Below are positions 39,803 to 47,699 of a stretch of 64,000 nt of DNA, one piece after another (within the stretch, counting starts at the first letter, position 1; each line of letters begins with the position of its first letter). Below the pieces are notes generated by a model. It made no database searches. It worked only from the letters and a program-made list of their open reading frames with translations, and had not been told where the DNA came from. The translations under genes and the position numbers were made by a program. The stretch lies in the NCBI GenBank assembly GCA_000017645.1, contig CP000781.1, forward strand, positions 3,025,501 through 3,089,500, written 5' to 3'. This DNA is from Xanthobacter autotrophicus Py2. GTDB taxonomy: Bacteria > Pseudomonadota > Alphaproteobacteria > Rhizobiales > Xanthobacteraceae.

Positions 39803-41026
39803 TCAGGGCGTGCCGATGCGGTAAGGGCCGGGGGGCCAGGTGCCGTTCACCGCGAAGTCGCCGACGATGCGTTCGCGGTAGATGCGCGGATTGTGGGAGG
39901 ACAGGGTGCGCGCGTTGCGCCAGTGCCGGTCGAGGCCGACGCCGCGCTTCGCCGCCGAGGCGCCCAGTGCGTCGAACAGCAGGGTGGTGGCGTCGAGGAT
40001 CAGGGAGGTGACCACGGTCACGCCCTGGTTCACCTCCAGGTCCGCCACCGCGACGGAGAGGTCCTGGGTTTCGGCGGCCTTAGTATCGCGGGTTTCATAG
40101 ACCCGCTGGAGCGCCTCGGCGGCCTTCAGCACGGTGGCGCCGGCGCCATAGGCGTTGGCCCGCACCTTGCCCACCACCTGGAGGATTTGCGGATCGGCCC
40201 CGACGCGATCGGCATTGCCGTGGCTGAACACACGCTTGCGGGCGCCGACGAGCTGGGCCACGTCCGCCGCCGCCGCCCGGCCGATGCCGGCGAGCGTCGC
40301 CAGGTGCACCAACTGGTAGAAGGCGACCGAATAGCGGAAGCGCTTGCGCTGCGGATTGACGAGGTCGTCGGAGATGGTGACGCCCTCGAACTTCGTCGTG
40401 CCGGAGGCGGTGAGCTGCTGGCCGAAGCCGTCCCAGTCGTCGACGATGGTCACGCCCGGCGCGTCGGTGGGCACCTGGACCAGGATGAGCTCGCCGTTCT
40501 CGTCATCGGCGCCGAGATTGATCCAGTCGGCGAAGAGGGAGCCGGTGGTGTAGTATTTCTCGCCGTCGATGCGCCACTTGTCGCCTTCGCGTACCACGCG
40601 GGTGGAGAAATGGCCGACCTTGGTGTCGCCGGCCTCGGAAAATCCGCTGCCCGAGGTCTGCCTGGCGGCGATGCGCTTCACCCAGCGGTCGCGATAATCC
40701 TTGGAGGGGGAGTTCAGCACCTCCTCGGTGAAGCCGAAATGGGCCCGCAGCGCATTGGTCACGTTGGGGTCGGCGGCCGAGAGCTCGATCAAGAGGTTGA
40801 ACAGCTCCGGCAGGCTGGCGCCGAAGCCGCCCTCGTCCTGCGTCAGGCGCAAGGTGGTGAAGCCGGAATCCTTGAGCCATGAAATCTCCTCGCGCGGGAG
40901 GCGGTGGGTCAGCTCGCGCTCCACCGCGCTCTCGCGGATGCGGCGAAAGACCGGCCGGAAGCGCTGCGCCAGCTCTTCGTAGCGGGTGGTGGGGCCGGCG
41001 CCCCAGGCGTCGTCGATCTGGGTCAT
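39803..41026 (-). CDS. DszC/SfnB-type flavin monooxygenase (acyl-CoA dehydrogenase fold)
   Basis: A 407-residue protein with the acyl-CoA-dehydrogenase fold that functions as a reduced-flavin-dependent monooxygenase, as in DszC (dibenzothiophene) and SfnB/SfnC (organosulfur). Conserved blocks include LPREEISWLKDSGFTTLRL, RAHFGFTEEVLN, TGSGFSEAGDTKVGHFSTRV, GEKYYTTGSLFADWINLGA, and LSSHNPRIYRERIVGDFAVNGTWPP. It would need an FMN reductase. Minus strand in the same cluster as the DUF3088 and TauD-type genes, all likely expressed under sulfate limitation. Confidence 0.85.
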   Translation of the reverse strand: MTQIDDAWGAGPTTRYEELAQRFRPVFRRIRESAVERELTHRLPREEISWLKDSGFTTLRLTQDEGGFGASLPELFNLLIELSAADPNVTNALRAHFGFTEEVLNSPSKDYRDRWVKRIAARQTSGSGFSEAGDTKVGHFSTRVVREGDKWRIDGEKYYTTGSLFADWINLGADDENGELILVQVPTDAPGVTIVDDWDGFGQQLTASGTTKFEGVTISDDLVNPQRKRFRYSVAFYQLVHLATLAGIGRAAAADVAQLVGARKRVFSHGNADRVGADPQILQVVGKVRANAYGAGATVLKAAEALQRVYETRDTKAAETQDLSVAVADLEVNQGVTVVTSLILDATTLLFDALGASAAKRGVGLDRHWRNARTLSSHNPRIYRERIVGDFAVNGTWPPGPYRIGTP

Positions 41027-41086
41027 GACTGGGTCCTCATGATCGGGTCCTTTGCAATCGGTCCCGCCGGGCGGGGCGGGTGATGT

Positions 41087-41431
41087 TCAATGGGGAAAGG
41101 GCACGCCGTGGCGCGCGGCGATGAGTTCCAGGATACGGCGGGTGTCGGTCACGAACCGCAGCGTCCCGTGGGTGAGCGCATCGTCGGGCGCGGGCGACGC
41201 GTCGCCGAGGATGAGCACCGGCAGGCTCTGGTTCTCTTCGCCCAGGACCGCGATGACCGGCACGCGCGGGCCGGCGAACGGCACCCGCGTCACCTCGATG
41301 CGTTCGGCAAGGCCGGGGTTGGAGGCGAGCACGCCTTCCACCTGGTTGCAGTCCGGGCAGAAGAAGCTGCGCCCGGGTGAGGCGGGGTCCTCAAATCCCG
41401 GGGCGATGAGAAACAGGCGGTCACGGCTCAT
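41087..41431 (-). CDS. DUF3088 domain protein
   Basis: A 114-residue thioredoxin-like protein of the DUF3088 family. The N-terminus LFLIAPGFEDPASPGRSFFCPDCNQVEG contains a CPDC pair reminiscent of thioredoxin or glutaredoxin motifs. In the family the protein is frequently encoded with organosulfur monooxygenases. It lies 60 bases downstream of the TauD-type gene on the same strand and precedes the DszC-like gene. Function not known; a redox or thiol-handling role is inference. Confidence 0.8.
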   Translation of the reverse strand: MSRDRLFLIAPGFEDPASPGRSFFCPDCNQVEGVLASNPGLAERIEVTRVPFAGPRVPVIAVLGEENQSLPVLILGDASPAPDDALTHGTLRFVTDTRRILELIAARHGVPFPH

Positions 41432-41512
41432 GGATGGGGGCTCGGCAGCAGGAGGGCGGGCCTGCGCGGTGGCGCAGATCCGTCAAGGCGGGCGAAAGGC
41501 GGCCTGCCGTGC

Positions 41513-42484
41513 TCAGGCCGTCCCGGCGGAGAACGCCTCGATGGGTTCACCCTCGATGATGCTGGAGGGACGCCCGTCCACGCCCACCGGCACGTCGCCC
41601 TTGAGGGTGATGCGGTAGAGCTGGCGGTCGAAGTCGAGGGCGTAGATGTCGCGCGGGGCGAGGTGGGCGGTGGTGCGATTGTCCCAGAAGGCGATGGAGC
41701 CGGGCTGCCAGCGGAACCGCACCGTGTATTCCGGCCGGGTGATGTGCTCGAACAGCAAGTCCAGGATCTGCTGGCTCTCGCGCGGGGCAAGACCGGTGAT
41801 GCGCTTGAGGAAGGACGGGCTGACGAACAGTACCCGCTCGCCGGTCTCGGGGATGACGCGCACCAGGGGATGCTCGCTCACCAGCGGCCGGAGCCTGTTC
41901 TTCTCTTTGAAGTCCTCGGTCGTGCCCTGGCCCTCGGGCGCGGTGAAGGCATGGACGCCGCGCAGGGTATCAACGAAGCCGCGCAGCGGCGCCGACAGGC
42001 CCTCATAGGCCACGGCGAGATTGGTCCAGAAGGTGTCGCCGCCGTAGGGGGGAATGACATCGCCGCGCAGGATGGAGGCGGCCGGTGGATTGACCGCGGC
42101 GGTCACATCCGTGTGCCATCCGGTCCAGGGCCGGATGAGGGGCTCGCCCACATGGCGCGTCGCGAAGCGGTCGCGGCTGATGGAATAGACCTCGGGATGG
42201 CCGTCTACGAAGCCGAACACTGGATGGCCGATGGTGGGCGCGCCGAAGGCCCGGGCCAGCGCCACGTGCTGGGCATGGGTGAGGGGCTGGTCGCGGAAGA
42301 ACACCACCTTCCACTTCAGGAGCGCGGCGCGGATCTCGTCCACCACCTCGGGTGCAAGCGGCCGGGAGAGGTCGCCTGCTTCGATCTCCGCGCCAATTTG
42401 GCCGGTGAGCGGATGGATGGCGATGTGCCGGGGCGGGACGTTTAATGCCGGATCCGTGATGAGGGCGGAAGCCGCGCTGCTCAT
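41513..42484 (-). CDS. TauD/TfdA-type 2-oxoglutarate-dependent dioxygenase
   Basis: A Fe(II)/2-oxoglutarate dioxygenase of 323 residues in the taurine/alkylsulfatase group. The iron facial triad can be read: WHTD (His 124, Asp 126) and the distal His in TTAHLAPRDI, with the 2-oxoglutarate Arg in DRQLYRITLKGD. Members release sulfite from taurine or sulfate/aldehyde from alkyl sulfate esters (AtsK). The conserved HVGEPLIRPWTGWHTDVTA block matches the alkylsulfatase-type subfamily better than true taurine dioxygenase. First gene of the minus-strand operon running to the flavoprotein; preceded by an AT-rich patch. Confidence 0.88.
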   Translation of the reverse strand: MSSAASALITDPALNVPPRHIAIHPLTGQIGAEIEAGDLSRPLAPEVVDEIRAALLKWKVVFFRDQPLTHAQHVALARAFGAPTIGHPVFGFVDGHPEVYSISRDRFATRHVGEPLIRPWTGWHTDVTAAVNPPAASILRGDVIPPYGGDTFWTNLAVAYEGLSAPLRGFVDTLRGVHAFTAPEGQGTTEDFKEKNRLRPLVSEHPLVRVIPETGERVLFVSPSFLKRITGLAPRESQQILDLLFEHITRPEYTVRFRWQPGSIAFWDNRTTAHLAPRDIYALDFDRQLYRITLKGDVPVGVDGRPSSIIEGEPIEAFSAGTA

Positions 42485-42565
42485 GTGTTGTCCTTTCTCC
42501 TGCGCATCCGGAGCGGGCTGGGGGCGGGACCCGTCGGTTTATTAATCAACTTAATACATCGATTT

Positions 42566-42577
42566 TATATTAAATCA
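42566..42577. promoter_or_regulatory. Shared AT-rich motif upstream of the dioxygenase gene
   Basis: TATATTAAATCA inside an AT-rich island (about 42538-42595) upstream of the dioxygenase gene. The 12-mer is identical to 30552-30563, and the flanking ATCGATTTTAT resembles ATCGACTTTAT at 48999-49009. Likely operator/promoter of the sulfur-scavenging operon. Confidence 0.5.
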
Positions 42578-42883
42578 ATTGACGAAATGGGCCCTCCCCC
42601 TATCGTTGCCTCCAACCTGTCACGGCCAAGACCCGGGAATGCGCCTCAGCACGCTTCATCTGAAACAGCCCGCCCGCACTCAGACGCGGACACCGTCGGC
42701 GTCGGCGCGTCGCGCTGCTTTTGCGTGTCGGTGCGGGGGCAGTCGCGCCCGTGGTGAGCGATCCGGCCCAGCGGCGCCAGTTCTGGTTCACCGTCCAGCA
42801 GGTCGTCTATGACGACTGGCGGCGGTGCATCTCCCCGCGCCGCAGGGCGTCACCCTGTTCAGCAACCGGCGGTGGAGCAACGC

Positions 42884-43006
42884 GCCGCACTGAAGGCGGC
42901 GGGCATCGACGGGGTGCAGTCCAACTTCTATGATTTCGCTCCCGACTTCGACCATTTCGCCCAAACCACCCTGCCGCTGCTGAAGCAGGCGGGCCTGCGG
43001 CTGTGA
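42884..43006 (+). pseudogene. 3' remnant of a flavin-dependent (LLM class) monooxygenase gene
   Basis: The last 40 codons read ALKAAGIDGVQSNFYDFAP then DFDHFAQTTLPLLKQAGLRL, followed by a stop. This is the C-terminal pattern of RutA/DszA-type luciferase-like monooxygenases. Upstream (42700-42883) only short pieces in different frames look coding (FWFTVQQVVYDDWRR, GVTLFSNRRW), so frameshifts or deletion have destroyed the gene. It sits between the dioxygenase and nitroreductase genes within the 558-base gap 42485-43042. Confidence 0.65.
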
Positions 43007-43042
43007 CCCGAATTTTCCCGTCCCTCCGAGGAGACCCAAGCC

Positions 43043-43645
43043 ATGACCATTGCCGTCAATCCGCGCCAGGCCGAGCACCCCATCGATCCCATCTTCGTCG
43101 AGCGCTGGTCGCCCCGCGCCTTCACCGGCGAGGAGATTTCGCAGGCCGATCTTGATTCGCTGTTCGAGGCGGCGCGCTGGGCGCCTTCCAGCTACAATTC
43201 CCAGCCGTGGCGCTTCCTCTATGCGCGGCGCGGCACGCCGGTCTTCGAGACCTTCCTCGGCCTGCTCAACCCCTACAACCAGCAATGGGCGAAGAACGCC
43301 GCGGTGATCATCATCGCCCTGTCGGCGCGCACCTTCGTGCGGCCGGGGACCACGGAAGTGCTGGTTTCGCGCAGCCATGGCTTCGACACCGGGGCGGCCT
43401 GGGTGAACCTTGCGCTCCAGGCCTCCAAGCTCGGCTGGCACGCCCATGGCATCGGCGGCTTCGACGTGGAGCGCACCCGCGTGGAACTGAAGGTGCCCGA
43501 CGATTATGAGGTGCAGGCCGCCATCGCGGTCGGCCGGCGCGGCGACAAGTCCATCCTGCCGGAGAGCTTCCATGGCGGCGAGACGCCCAACGGCCGCCGC
43601 CCGGTGAAGGACACGGCGTTCGAGGGCGCCTTCCCCGCCGCCTGA
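43043..43645 (+). CDS. Nitroreductase family protein
   Basis: An FMN-dependent nitroreductase-fold protein of 200 residues. FMN-binding block RWSPRAFTGEEIS (basic R-x-S-P-R), EAARWAPSSYNSQPWRF, and GAAWVNLALQASKLGWHAHGIGGFD fit the family. Such proteins can reduce nitro groups or supply reduced flavin. As the nearby monooxygenases need FMNH2, a flavin-reductase role is an attractive guess. GAGGAGA precedes ATG 43043. It is followed by a clear hairpin at 43683-43706. Confidence 0.88.
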   Translation: MTIAVNPRQAEHPIDPIFVERWSPRAFTGEEISQADLDSLFEAARWAPSSYNSQPWRFLYARRGTPVFETFLGLLNPYNQQWAKNAAVIIIALSARTFVRPGTTEVLVSRSHGFDTGAAWVNLALQASKLGWHAHGIGGFDVERTRVELKVPDDYEVQAAIAVGRRGDKSILPESFHGGETPNGRRPVKDTAFEGAFPAA

Positions 43646-43682
43646 CGCCGGGCAGGGAACGCCGAGCATTGAACAAGACCAT

Positions 43683-43710
43683 GGGGCCGACCGCGATGTC
43701 GGCCCCACTT
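43683..43710 (+). terminator. Terminator after the nitroreductase gene
   Basis: Perfect 9-bp stem GGGGCCGAC / GTCGGCCCC with a 6-base loop and ACTTTTCCC after it, 38 bases downstream of the nitroreductase stop. Confidence 0.8.
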
Positions 43711-43715
43711 TTCCC

Positions 43716-43760
43716 GTCACACCCGTTCCTGTCACACCCGTTCTTGTCACACCCGTGCCC
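43716..43760. repeat. Three 15-base tandem repeats
   Basis: GTCACACCCGTTCCT, GTCACACCCGTTCTT and GTCACACCCGTGCCC, three head-to-tail copies directly after the terminator. They end just inside the EamA-like remnant on the opposite strand (stop at 43747). Possibly slippage product at a rearrangement junction. Confidence 0.85.
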
Positions 43761-43881
43761 GGCGCAGGCCGACGAATATCCCCGCAAAGGCCGCGACGAG
43801 GAACACCCAGCCGGACAGGGTGCCGCCGTGGATGACCGAGAGCAGCACGCCAATTGTGGGAGGAAGTTCCGGGACGATGAC
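43747..43881 (-). pseudogene. 3' remnant of an EamA-like transporter gene
   Basis: On the minus strand the last 44 codons read VIVPELPPTIGVLLSVIHGG then TLSGWVFLVAAFAGIFVGLRRARV and a stop, the pattern of the final helix pair of an EamA/DMT transporter. Upstream the frame runs into an AT-rich patch and then shadow sequence, so only the tail remains. It lies in the 465-base gap between the nitroreductase and flavin monooxygenase genes. Confidence 0.5.
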
Positions 43882-43908
43882 GTAACGGTAGAATATATTT
43901 AAATTATT

Positions 43909-43924
43909 TTTATTGAAATAGTCA
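43909..43924. promoter_or_regulatory. Shared AT-rich motif upstream of the flavin monooxygenase gene
   Basis: TTTATTGAAATAGTCA in an AT-rich island (43885-43930), matching TTTATTGAAATTGAGTCA at 49005-49022 upstream of the SsuABC-type operon. Probable promoter/operator of the monooxygenase gene at 44111. Confidence 0.5.
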
Positions 43925-44110
43925 GTTATGTGTTGCACCTTCCTGTTCCGCTTCGGGTGCCGGAACCGGTGCCGTCGAACTACCTTGGCAGCGCCGCTGG
44001 CCCTGCACCTGCGGCGGGGGCATCGCGCCCGATCTCCAGCCTGACCGCCCGGTGGTGGAGCTGCCTCGCCAACCACGACCGGAATGACATCGCCTGAATG
44101 GAGGCGACCC

Positions 44111-45469
44111 ATGAAAAAAGCCCGACAGATCAAGCTCGGCGCCTTCCTGATGACGGACGGCCACCACATCGCCGGCTGGCGCCACGAGCGCTCGCCCGCC
44201 AACGCGAATGTGCGCGTCGATCATTTCCTGCGCCTCGCCCGGATCGCCGAGGCCGCCAAGTTCGATGCCATCTTCCTGTCCGACGCCCTCGGCGTGCGCG
44301 ACACCAACCTGAATTCCGTGAGCCGGACCTCGCGCAACGTGGGCTTCGAGCCGCTCACGCTGCTGTCCGCGCTGTCGGTGGTGACCCACCATATCGGGCT
44401 CATCGGCACCGCCTCCACCAGCTTCAACGAGCCGTTCCACATCGCCCGCAAGTTCGCCTCCCTCGACCTCATGAGTGGCGGGCGCGCGGGCTGGAACCTC
44501 GTCACCTCCTCGGGCGAGGAGGAGGCGCGCAACTTCAACCTCGACCGCCATGTGCCCCACGCCGAGCGCTACGATCGCGCCGGCGAGTTCGTGGATGTGG
44601 TGAAGGGCCTGTGGAGCAGCTGGGAGGACGACGCCTTCATTCGCGACAAGGTGAGCGGCGCCTTCTTCGATCCCGACAAGCTCCACGTGCTGAACCACCG
44701 CGGCAGGCACTTCAAGGTGACGGGGCCGCTCAACGTGGCGCGTTCGCCGCAGGGCCATCCGGTGATCGTCCAGGCGGGCGCCTCCGAGGACGGGCGGGAT
44801 CTCGCCGGGGCGAGCGCGGAGGCCATCTTCTGCGCCCACCGCACGCTGGCGGAGGCCCGCGCCTTCTACGCCGACATCAAGTCCCGCGCCGCCAGGGCCG
44901 GGCGCGACCCGGACCATGTGAAGGTGATGCCCGGCGTGTTCCCGGTCATCGGCCGCACCGAGGCGGAGGCGCAGGAGAAGTTCGAGGAGTTGCAGTCCCT
45001 CATCCATCCGGCGGTGGGCCTTCAGCTGCTGTCCACGGTGATGGGCGTGGGCGACCTGTCTGGCTACGACGTGGACGGGCCGCTGCCGGACCTGCCCGAG
45101 ACCAACGGGCCGAAGAGCCGCCAGCAGCTGGTTCTCGACGCGGCACGCCGCGACAACCTCACCATCCGCCAGCTCTATCTCTCCATCGCCGGGGCCCGCG
45201 GCCACTGGCAGGTGGCGGGCACCGCCGAGCAGATCGCCGACCAGCTGGAAGAGCGCTTCGTGAAGGAGGGCGCGGACGGCTTCAACATCATGGCGCCGCA
45301 CCTGCCGGGCGGTCTTGAGGACTTCATCGAGCAGGTGGTGCCGCTGCTGCGCAAGCGCGGCCTGTTCCGCAGGGAATACGAGGGCACGACCCTGCGCGAA
45401 AACCTCGGGCTGCCCTTCCCGGCGCATCCGGCAACGTTGCGGGAGCACGCGGCCGAGGCGGCCGAATAG
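44111..45469 (+). CDS. LLM class flavin-dependent monooxygenase (NtaA/SnaA/DszA family)
   Basis: A 452-residue FMNH2-dependent monooxygenase with the luciferase TIM-barrel fold. The start MKKARQIKLGAFLMTDGHHIAGWRH (ATG 44111, GGAGG upstream) is typical, as are SFNEPFHIARKFASLDLMSGGRAGWNLVTS and the terminal barrel segment ADGFNIMAPHLPGGLEDFIEQVVPLL. Characterised relatives act on nitrilotriacetate, pristinamycin and dibenzothiophene sulfone; in sulfur-starvation loci they cleave C-S bonds. It would take reduced flavin from a partner reductase; the nitroreductase upstream is a candidate. Confidence 0.9.
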   Translation: MKKARQIKLGAFLMTDGHHIAGWRHERSPANANVRVDHFLRLARIAEAAKFDAIFLSDALGVRDTNLNSVSRTSRNVGFEPLTLLSALSVVTHHIGLIGTASTSFNEPFHIARKFASLDLMSGGRAGWNLVTSSGEEEARNFNLDRHVPHAERYDRAGEFVDVVKGLWSSWEDDAFIRDKVSGAFFDPDKLHVLNHRGRHFKVTGPLNVARSPQGHPVIVQAGASEDGRDLAGASAEAIFCAHRTLAEARAFYADIKSRAARAGRDPDHVKVMPGVFPVIGRTEAEAQEKFEELQSLIHPAVGLQLLSTVMGVGDLSGYDVDGPLPDLPETNGPKSRQQLVLDAARRDNLTIRQLYLSIAGARGHWQVAGTAEQIADQLEERFVKEGADGFNIMAPHLPGGLEDFIEQVVPLLRKRGLFRREYEGTTLRENLGLPFPAHPATLREHAAEAAE

Positions 45470-45504
45470 GGGCCTGCGCCTTCTTCGACGCGGAAACACC
45501 AAAA

Positions 45505-45537
45505 GGGCCGGAGCGCAGCACGTTCCGGCCCCTTGCC
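45505..45537. terminator. Convergent terminator between the monooxygenase and SsuA-like genes
   Basis: GGGCCGGA / TCCGGCCC arms with an 11-base loop, AAAA before and CTTGCCTTT after, so it can act in both directions. It lies in a 148-base gap. Confidence 0.7.
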
Positions 45538-45617
45538 TTTGTGGCACTCGCCTTTCCTGCCGATCCCGTTCCGGTCCCGCTCCGACCGCGTGGGTGGAGC
45601 GGGACCGGCCGCGTCCG

Positions 45618-46739
45618 TCAGCTCAGCACGTCGGCATAGACCTTCTCGGCGAAGCGCTGGGTGTTGGTGTTGGGCTTGAAGACCTGCACCAGCTTCAGCT
45701 CGTCCGCATAGAGGGCGATCTGCCTGGTCAGGTCACCGCCGATGGGGCTGTGGTGGTGGTCCTGGCTGGTCAGCATGGCGACCAGGTCGTCCACCGAGCC
45801 CTTGCCGCCGTAGCCGGAGAAAACGCGCGCGGCGAGCGCGGGATCGACGCCTACCTGATGGGCGCCCTCCAGGATGGCGCGGGTGAGGGCAGCGGCCACC
45901 GGCTTTTCGTCGCGGATGAGGCTGCCGCGCACGCCGATGATGCAGCAGGTGCGGTCGGCATATTTATCCGAGAGGTTGGTGGCCAGTTCCACTAGCTTAC
46001 CCTTGGATTCCTTGATCCAGATCCAGGTGCGCGGATCGGCGTCGGCCAGGGCATGGGCCTCGCCCTTGTCGATGGCGAGCGGCAGCGCCTCCAGCGGATA
46101 TTGGCGCCATTCCACGTCCTTGAACGGGTCGATACCGTTCTGGGCGAGGTAGATGGAGAAGAAGTTCTTGCCCGGCGAGGCCTGGTCCGAGACCGCGATG
46201 GTCTTGCCCTTGAGCGATGCGATGCTGGTGATGCCGGCGCCGGCATCGCCCAACAGGCGCATGCAACCGCCGTGGACGCCGGCGGTGATCTTCACGTCGA
46301 AGCCCTGCTCCAGCGGCTTCAGCCAGCGCAGGGCCATGCCGATGCCCGCATCCGCCTTGCCGGTGGCGATGGCTTCCAGCAACTGCTCGGTGGAGCTGCC
46401 GAAATTGACGAACTCCACGTCGAGGCCGTGCCTGGCGAAGATGCCGGTTTCCTTGGCCACCGGGGCTGCGGCGGTGCAGATGGCGCTGGCGTTCCAGGCC
46501 AGCTTCAGCTGGCGCAGGGGGCCGGTGGGAGCGGGGCCGTCGGCGGCGGTGAGGCAGAGGGGAAACTGCGCGTCCACCGCCGTGCCGATGGGCGCCGGCG
46601 CGCCGAGGAGATTGGCGGCGAGCACGTGTCCGCCCAGGCCGCCGAAGGCGGTGGCGGCGGCGCCGGCAAGGCCGTAGCGCAGGACTGTGCGACGGCTGGT
46701 CCGGGCGTCGGGGGTGTCGTCGTTCCGGGATGTGGTCAT
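45618..46739 (-). CDS. SsuA-like ABC substrate-binding protein, Tat-exported
   Basis: A periplasmic binding protein of the aliphatic-sulfonate/nitrate/taurine (NMT1-like) family, 373 residues. A Tat signal (TSRRTVLRYGLAGAAATAFGG) is followed by the domain pattern AKETGIFARHGLDVEFVNFGSSTEQLLEAIATGKADAGIGMALRWLKPLEQGFDVKI. The C-terminal LVQVFKPNTNTQRFAEKVYADVLS is partly duplicated at 48765. Last gene of the minus-strand permease-ATPase-SBP operon. The ligand is probably a sulfonate or sulfate ester. Confidence 0.88.
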   Translation of the reverse strand: MTTSRNDDTPDARTSRRTVLRYGLAGAAATAFGGLGGHVLAANLLGAPAPIGTAVDAQFPLCLTAADGPAPTGPLRQLKLAWNASAICTAAAPVAKETGIFARHGLDVEFVNFGSSTEQLLEAIATGKADAGIGMALRWLKPLEQGFDVKITAGVHGGCMRLLGDAGAGITSIASLKGKTIAVSDQASPGKNFFSIYLAQNGIDPFKDVEWRQYPLEALPLAIDKGEAHALADADPRTWIWIKESKGKLVELATNLSDKYADRTCCIIGVRGSLIRDEKPVAAALTRAILEGAHQVGVDPALAARVFSGYGGKGSVDDLVAMLTSQDHHHSPIGGDLTRQIALYADELKLVQVFKPNTNTQRFAEKVYADVLS

Positions 46740-46875
46740 GGTTGGAAGCTCCTGAAAGAACCGGGACCTGAAAAGGAATGGGGGCGCTGGGCGATGGCCG
46801 GCCGATCGGGCCTTGCGGTTCGCCCTACGCTTGCGGCCGGAACCGGGTTTCCCCGGATCCGGCCGAATGGTTCGG

Positions 46876-46894
46876 GGGGCGGGTGCTCCGCCCC
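46876..46894 (-). terminator. Hairpin after the ATPase gene
   Basis: GGGGCGG-GTGCT-CCGCCCC, immediately after the stop of the ATPase gene on the minus strand, with no T tract. It may reduce read-through into, or separate, the binding-protein gene downstream (156-base spacer). Confidence 0.5.
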
Positions 46895-46895
46895 G

Positions 46896-47699
46896 TCACC
46901 AGGTGGCGTCGAGCCCCAGAAGGCCGAGCAGGTGGTGGCGCAGCTCTGCGAGGCGCGGATCGCCACGATGGCGCGGGTAGGGCACGTCGACCTTCACGTC
47001 GGCCTTGATGCGGGCCGGCCGATCGCTGAACACGATGACGCGCTCGGCGAGGAAGAGCGCTTCCTCCACGTCGTGGGTCACCAGCAGGGCGGTGAAGCGG
47101 GCGTCCTGCCACAGCTTCAGGATTTCGGCCTGCATGGTGATGCGGGTGAGCGAATCCAGCTTGCCCAGAGGCTCGTCGAGCAGCAGCAGACGCGGATCGT
47201 TCACCAGAGCGCGGGCGAGCGCCACGCGCTGCGCCATGCCGCCGGACAGCTGGCGGGGATAGGCGCTGGCGAAGTTGGCCAGCCCCACCAGTTCCAGCAC
47301 GTCCTGCACCCGCCCCTTCAGCTTGCGCTGGAAACCGCGGGCCTCCAGCCCCAGCGCCACGTTCGCCCCCACCGTGCGCCACGGATAGAGGGTCGGGTCC
47401 TGGAACACGAGGATGCGCGAGGGATCGGGATCGGTGATCGCCGCGCCGTCCGCCGCCACCCGGCCTTCGGTGGGGTGATCGAGCCCGGCCACCAGTCGCA
47501 GCAAGGTGGACTTGCCGCAGCCCGAGGGACCGAGCAGGGCGACGAACTCGCCCGGTGCCGCCGTGAAGCTCACCTGCTGCAGCACCGGCAGGGGCGCGCC
47601 CTCCAGGCTGAAGGCGTGGCTCACATTCTCCACATCGAGGCGGATGCCGGGGCCGCAGTTGCTGGCGGGGGCGCGGGTGGGGGAGAGCGCTTCGATCAC
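46896..47699 (-). CDS. SsuB-like ABC transporter ATPase
   Basis: ATP-binding subunit of the sulfonate/nitrate/taurine importer, 267 residues. Walker A GPSGCGKST, Q-loop VFQDPTLYPWRTV, signature LSGGMAQRVALARAL, Walker B LLLLDEPLGKLD, H-loop LVTHDVEEALF. The GTG at 47699 overlaps the permease stop (GTGA), which fixes the start although the frame is open to 47837. Energises the permease encoded upstream. Confidence 0.93.
   Translation of the reverse strand: MIEALSPTRAPASNCGPGIRLDVENVSHAFSLEGAPLPVLQQVSFTAAPGEFVALLGPSGCGKSTLLRLVAGLDHPTEGRVAADGAAITDPDPSRILVFQDPTLYPWRTVGANVALGLEARGFQRKLKGRVQDVLELVGLANFASAYPRQLSGGMAQRVALARALVNDPRLLLLDEPLGKLDSLTRITMQAEILKLWQDARFTALLVTHDVEEALFLAERVIVFSDRPARIKADVKVDVPYPRHRGDPRLAELRHHLLGLLGLDATW

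Noticed and set aside
38432..40882. Long plus-strand frame across the flavoprotein and DszC-like genes
   Set aside because: Covers parts of two minus-strand genes with clear family motifs; it is low-complexity and spans their intergenic gap.
43716..43760. CRISPR array
   Set aside because: Units are 15 bases, directly tandem without spacers, and no cas genes are near.
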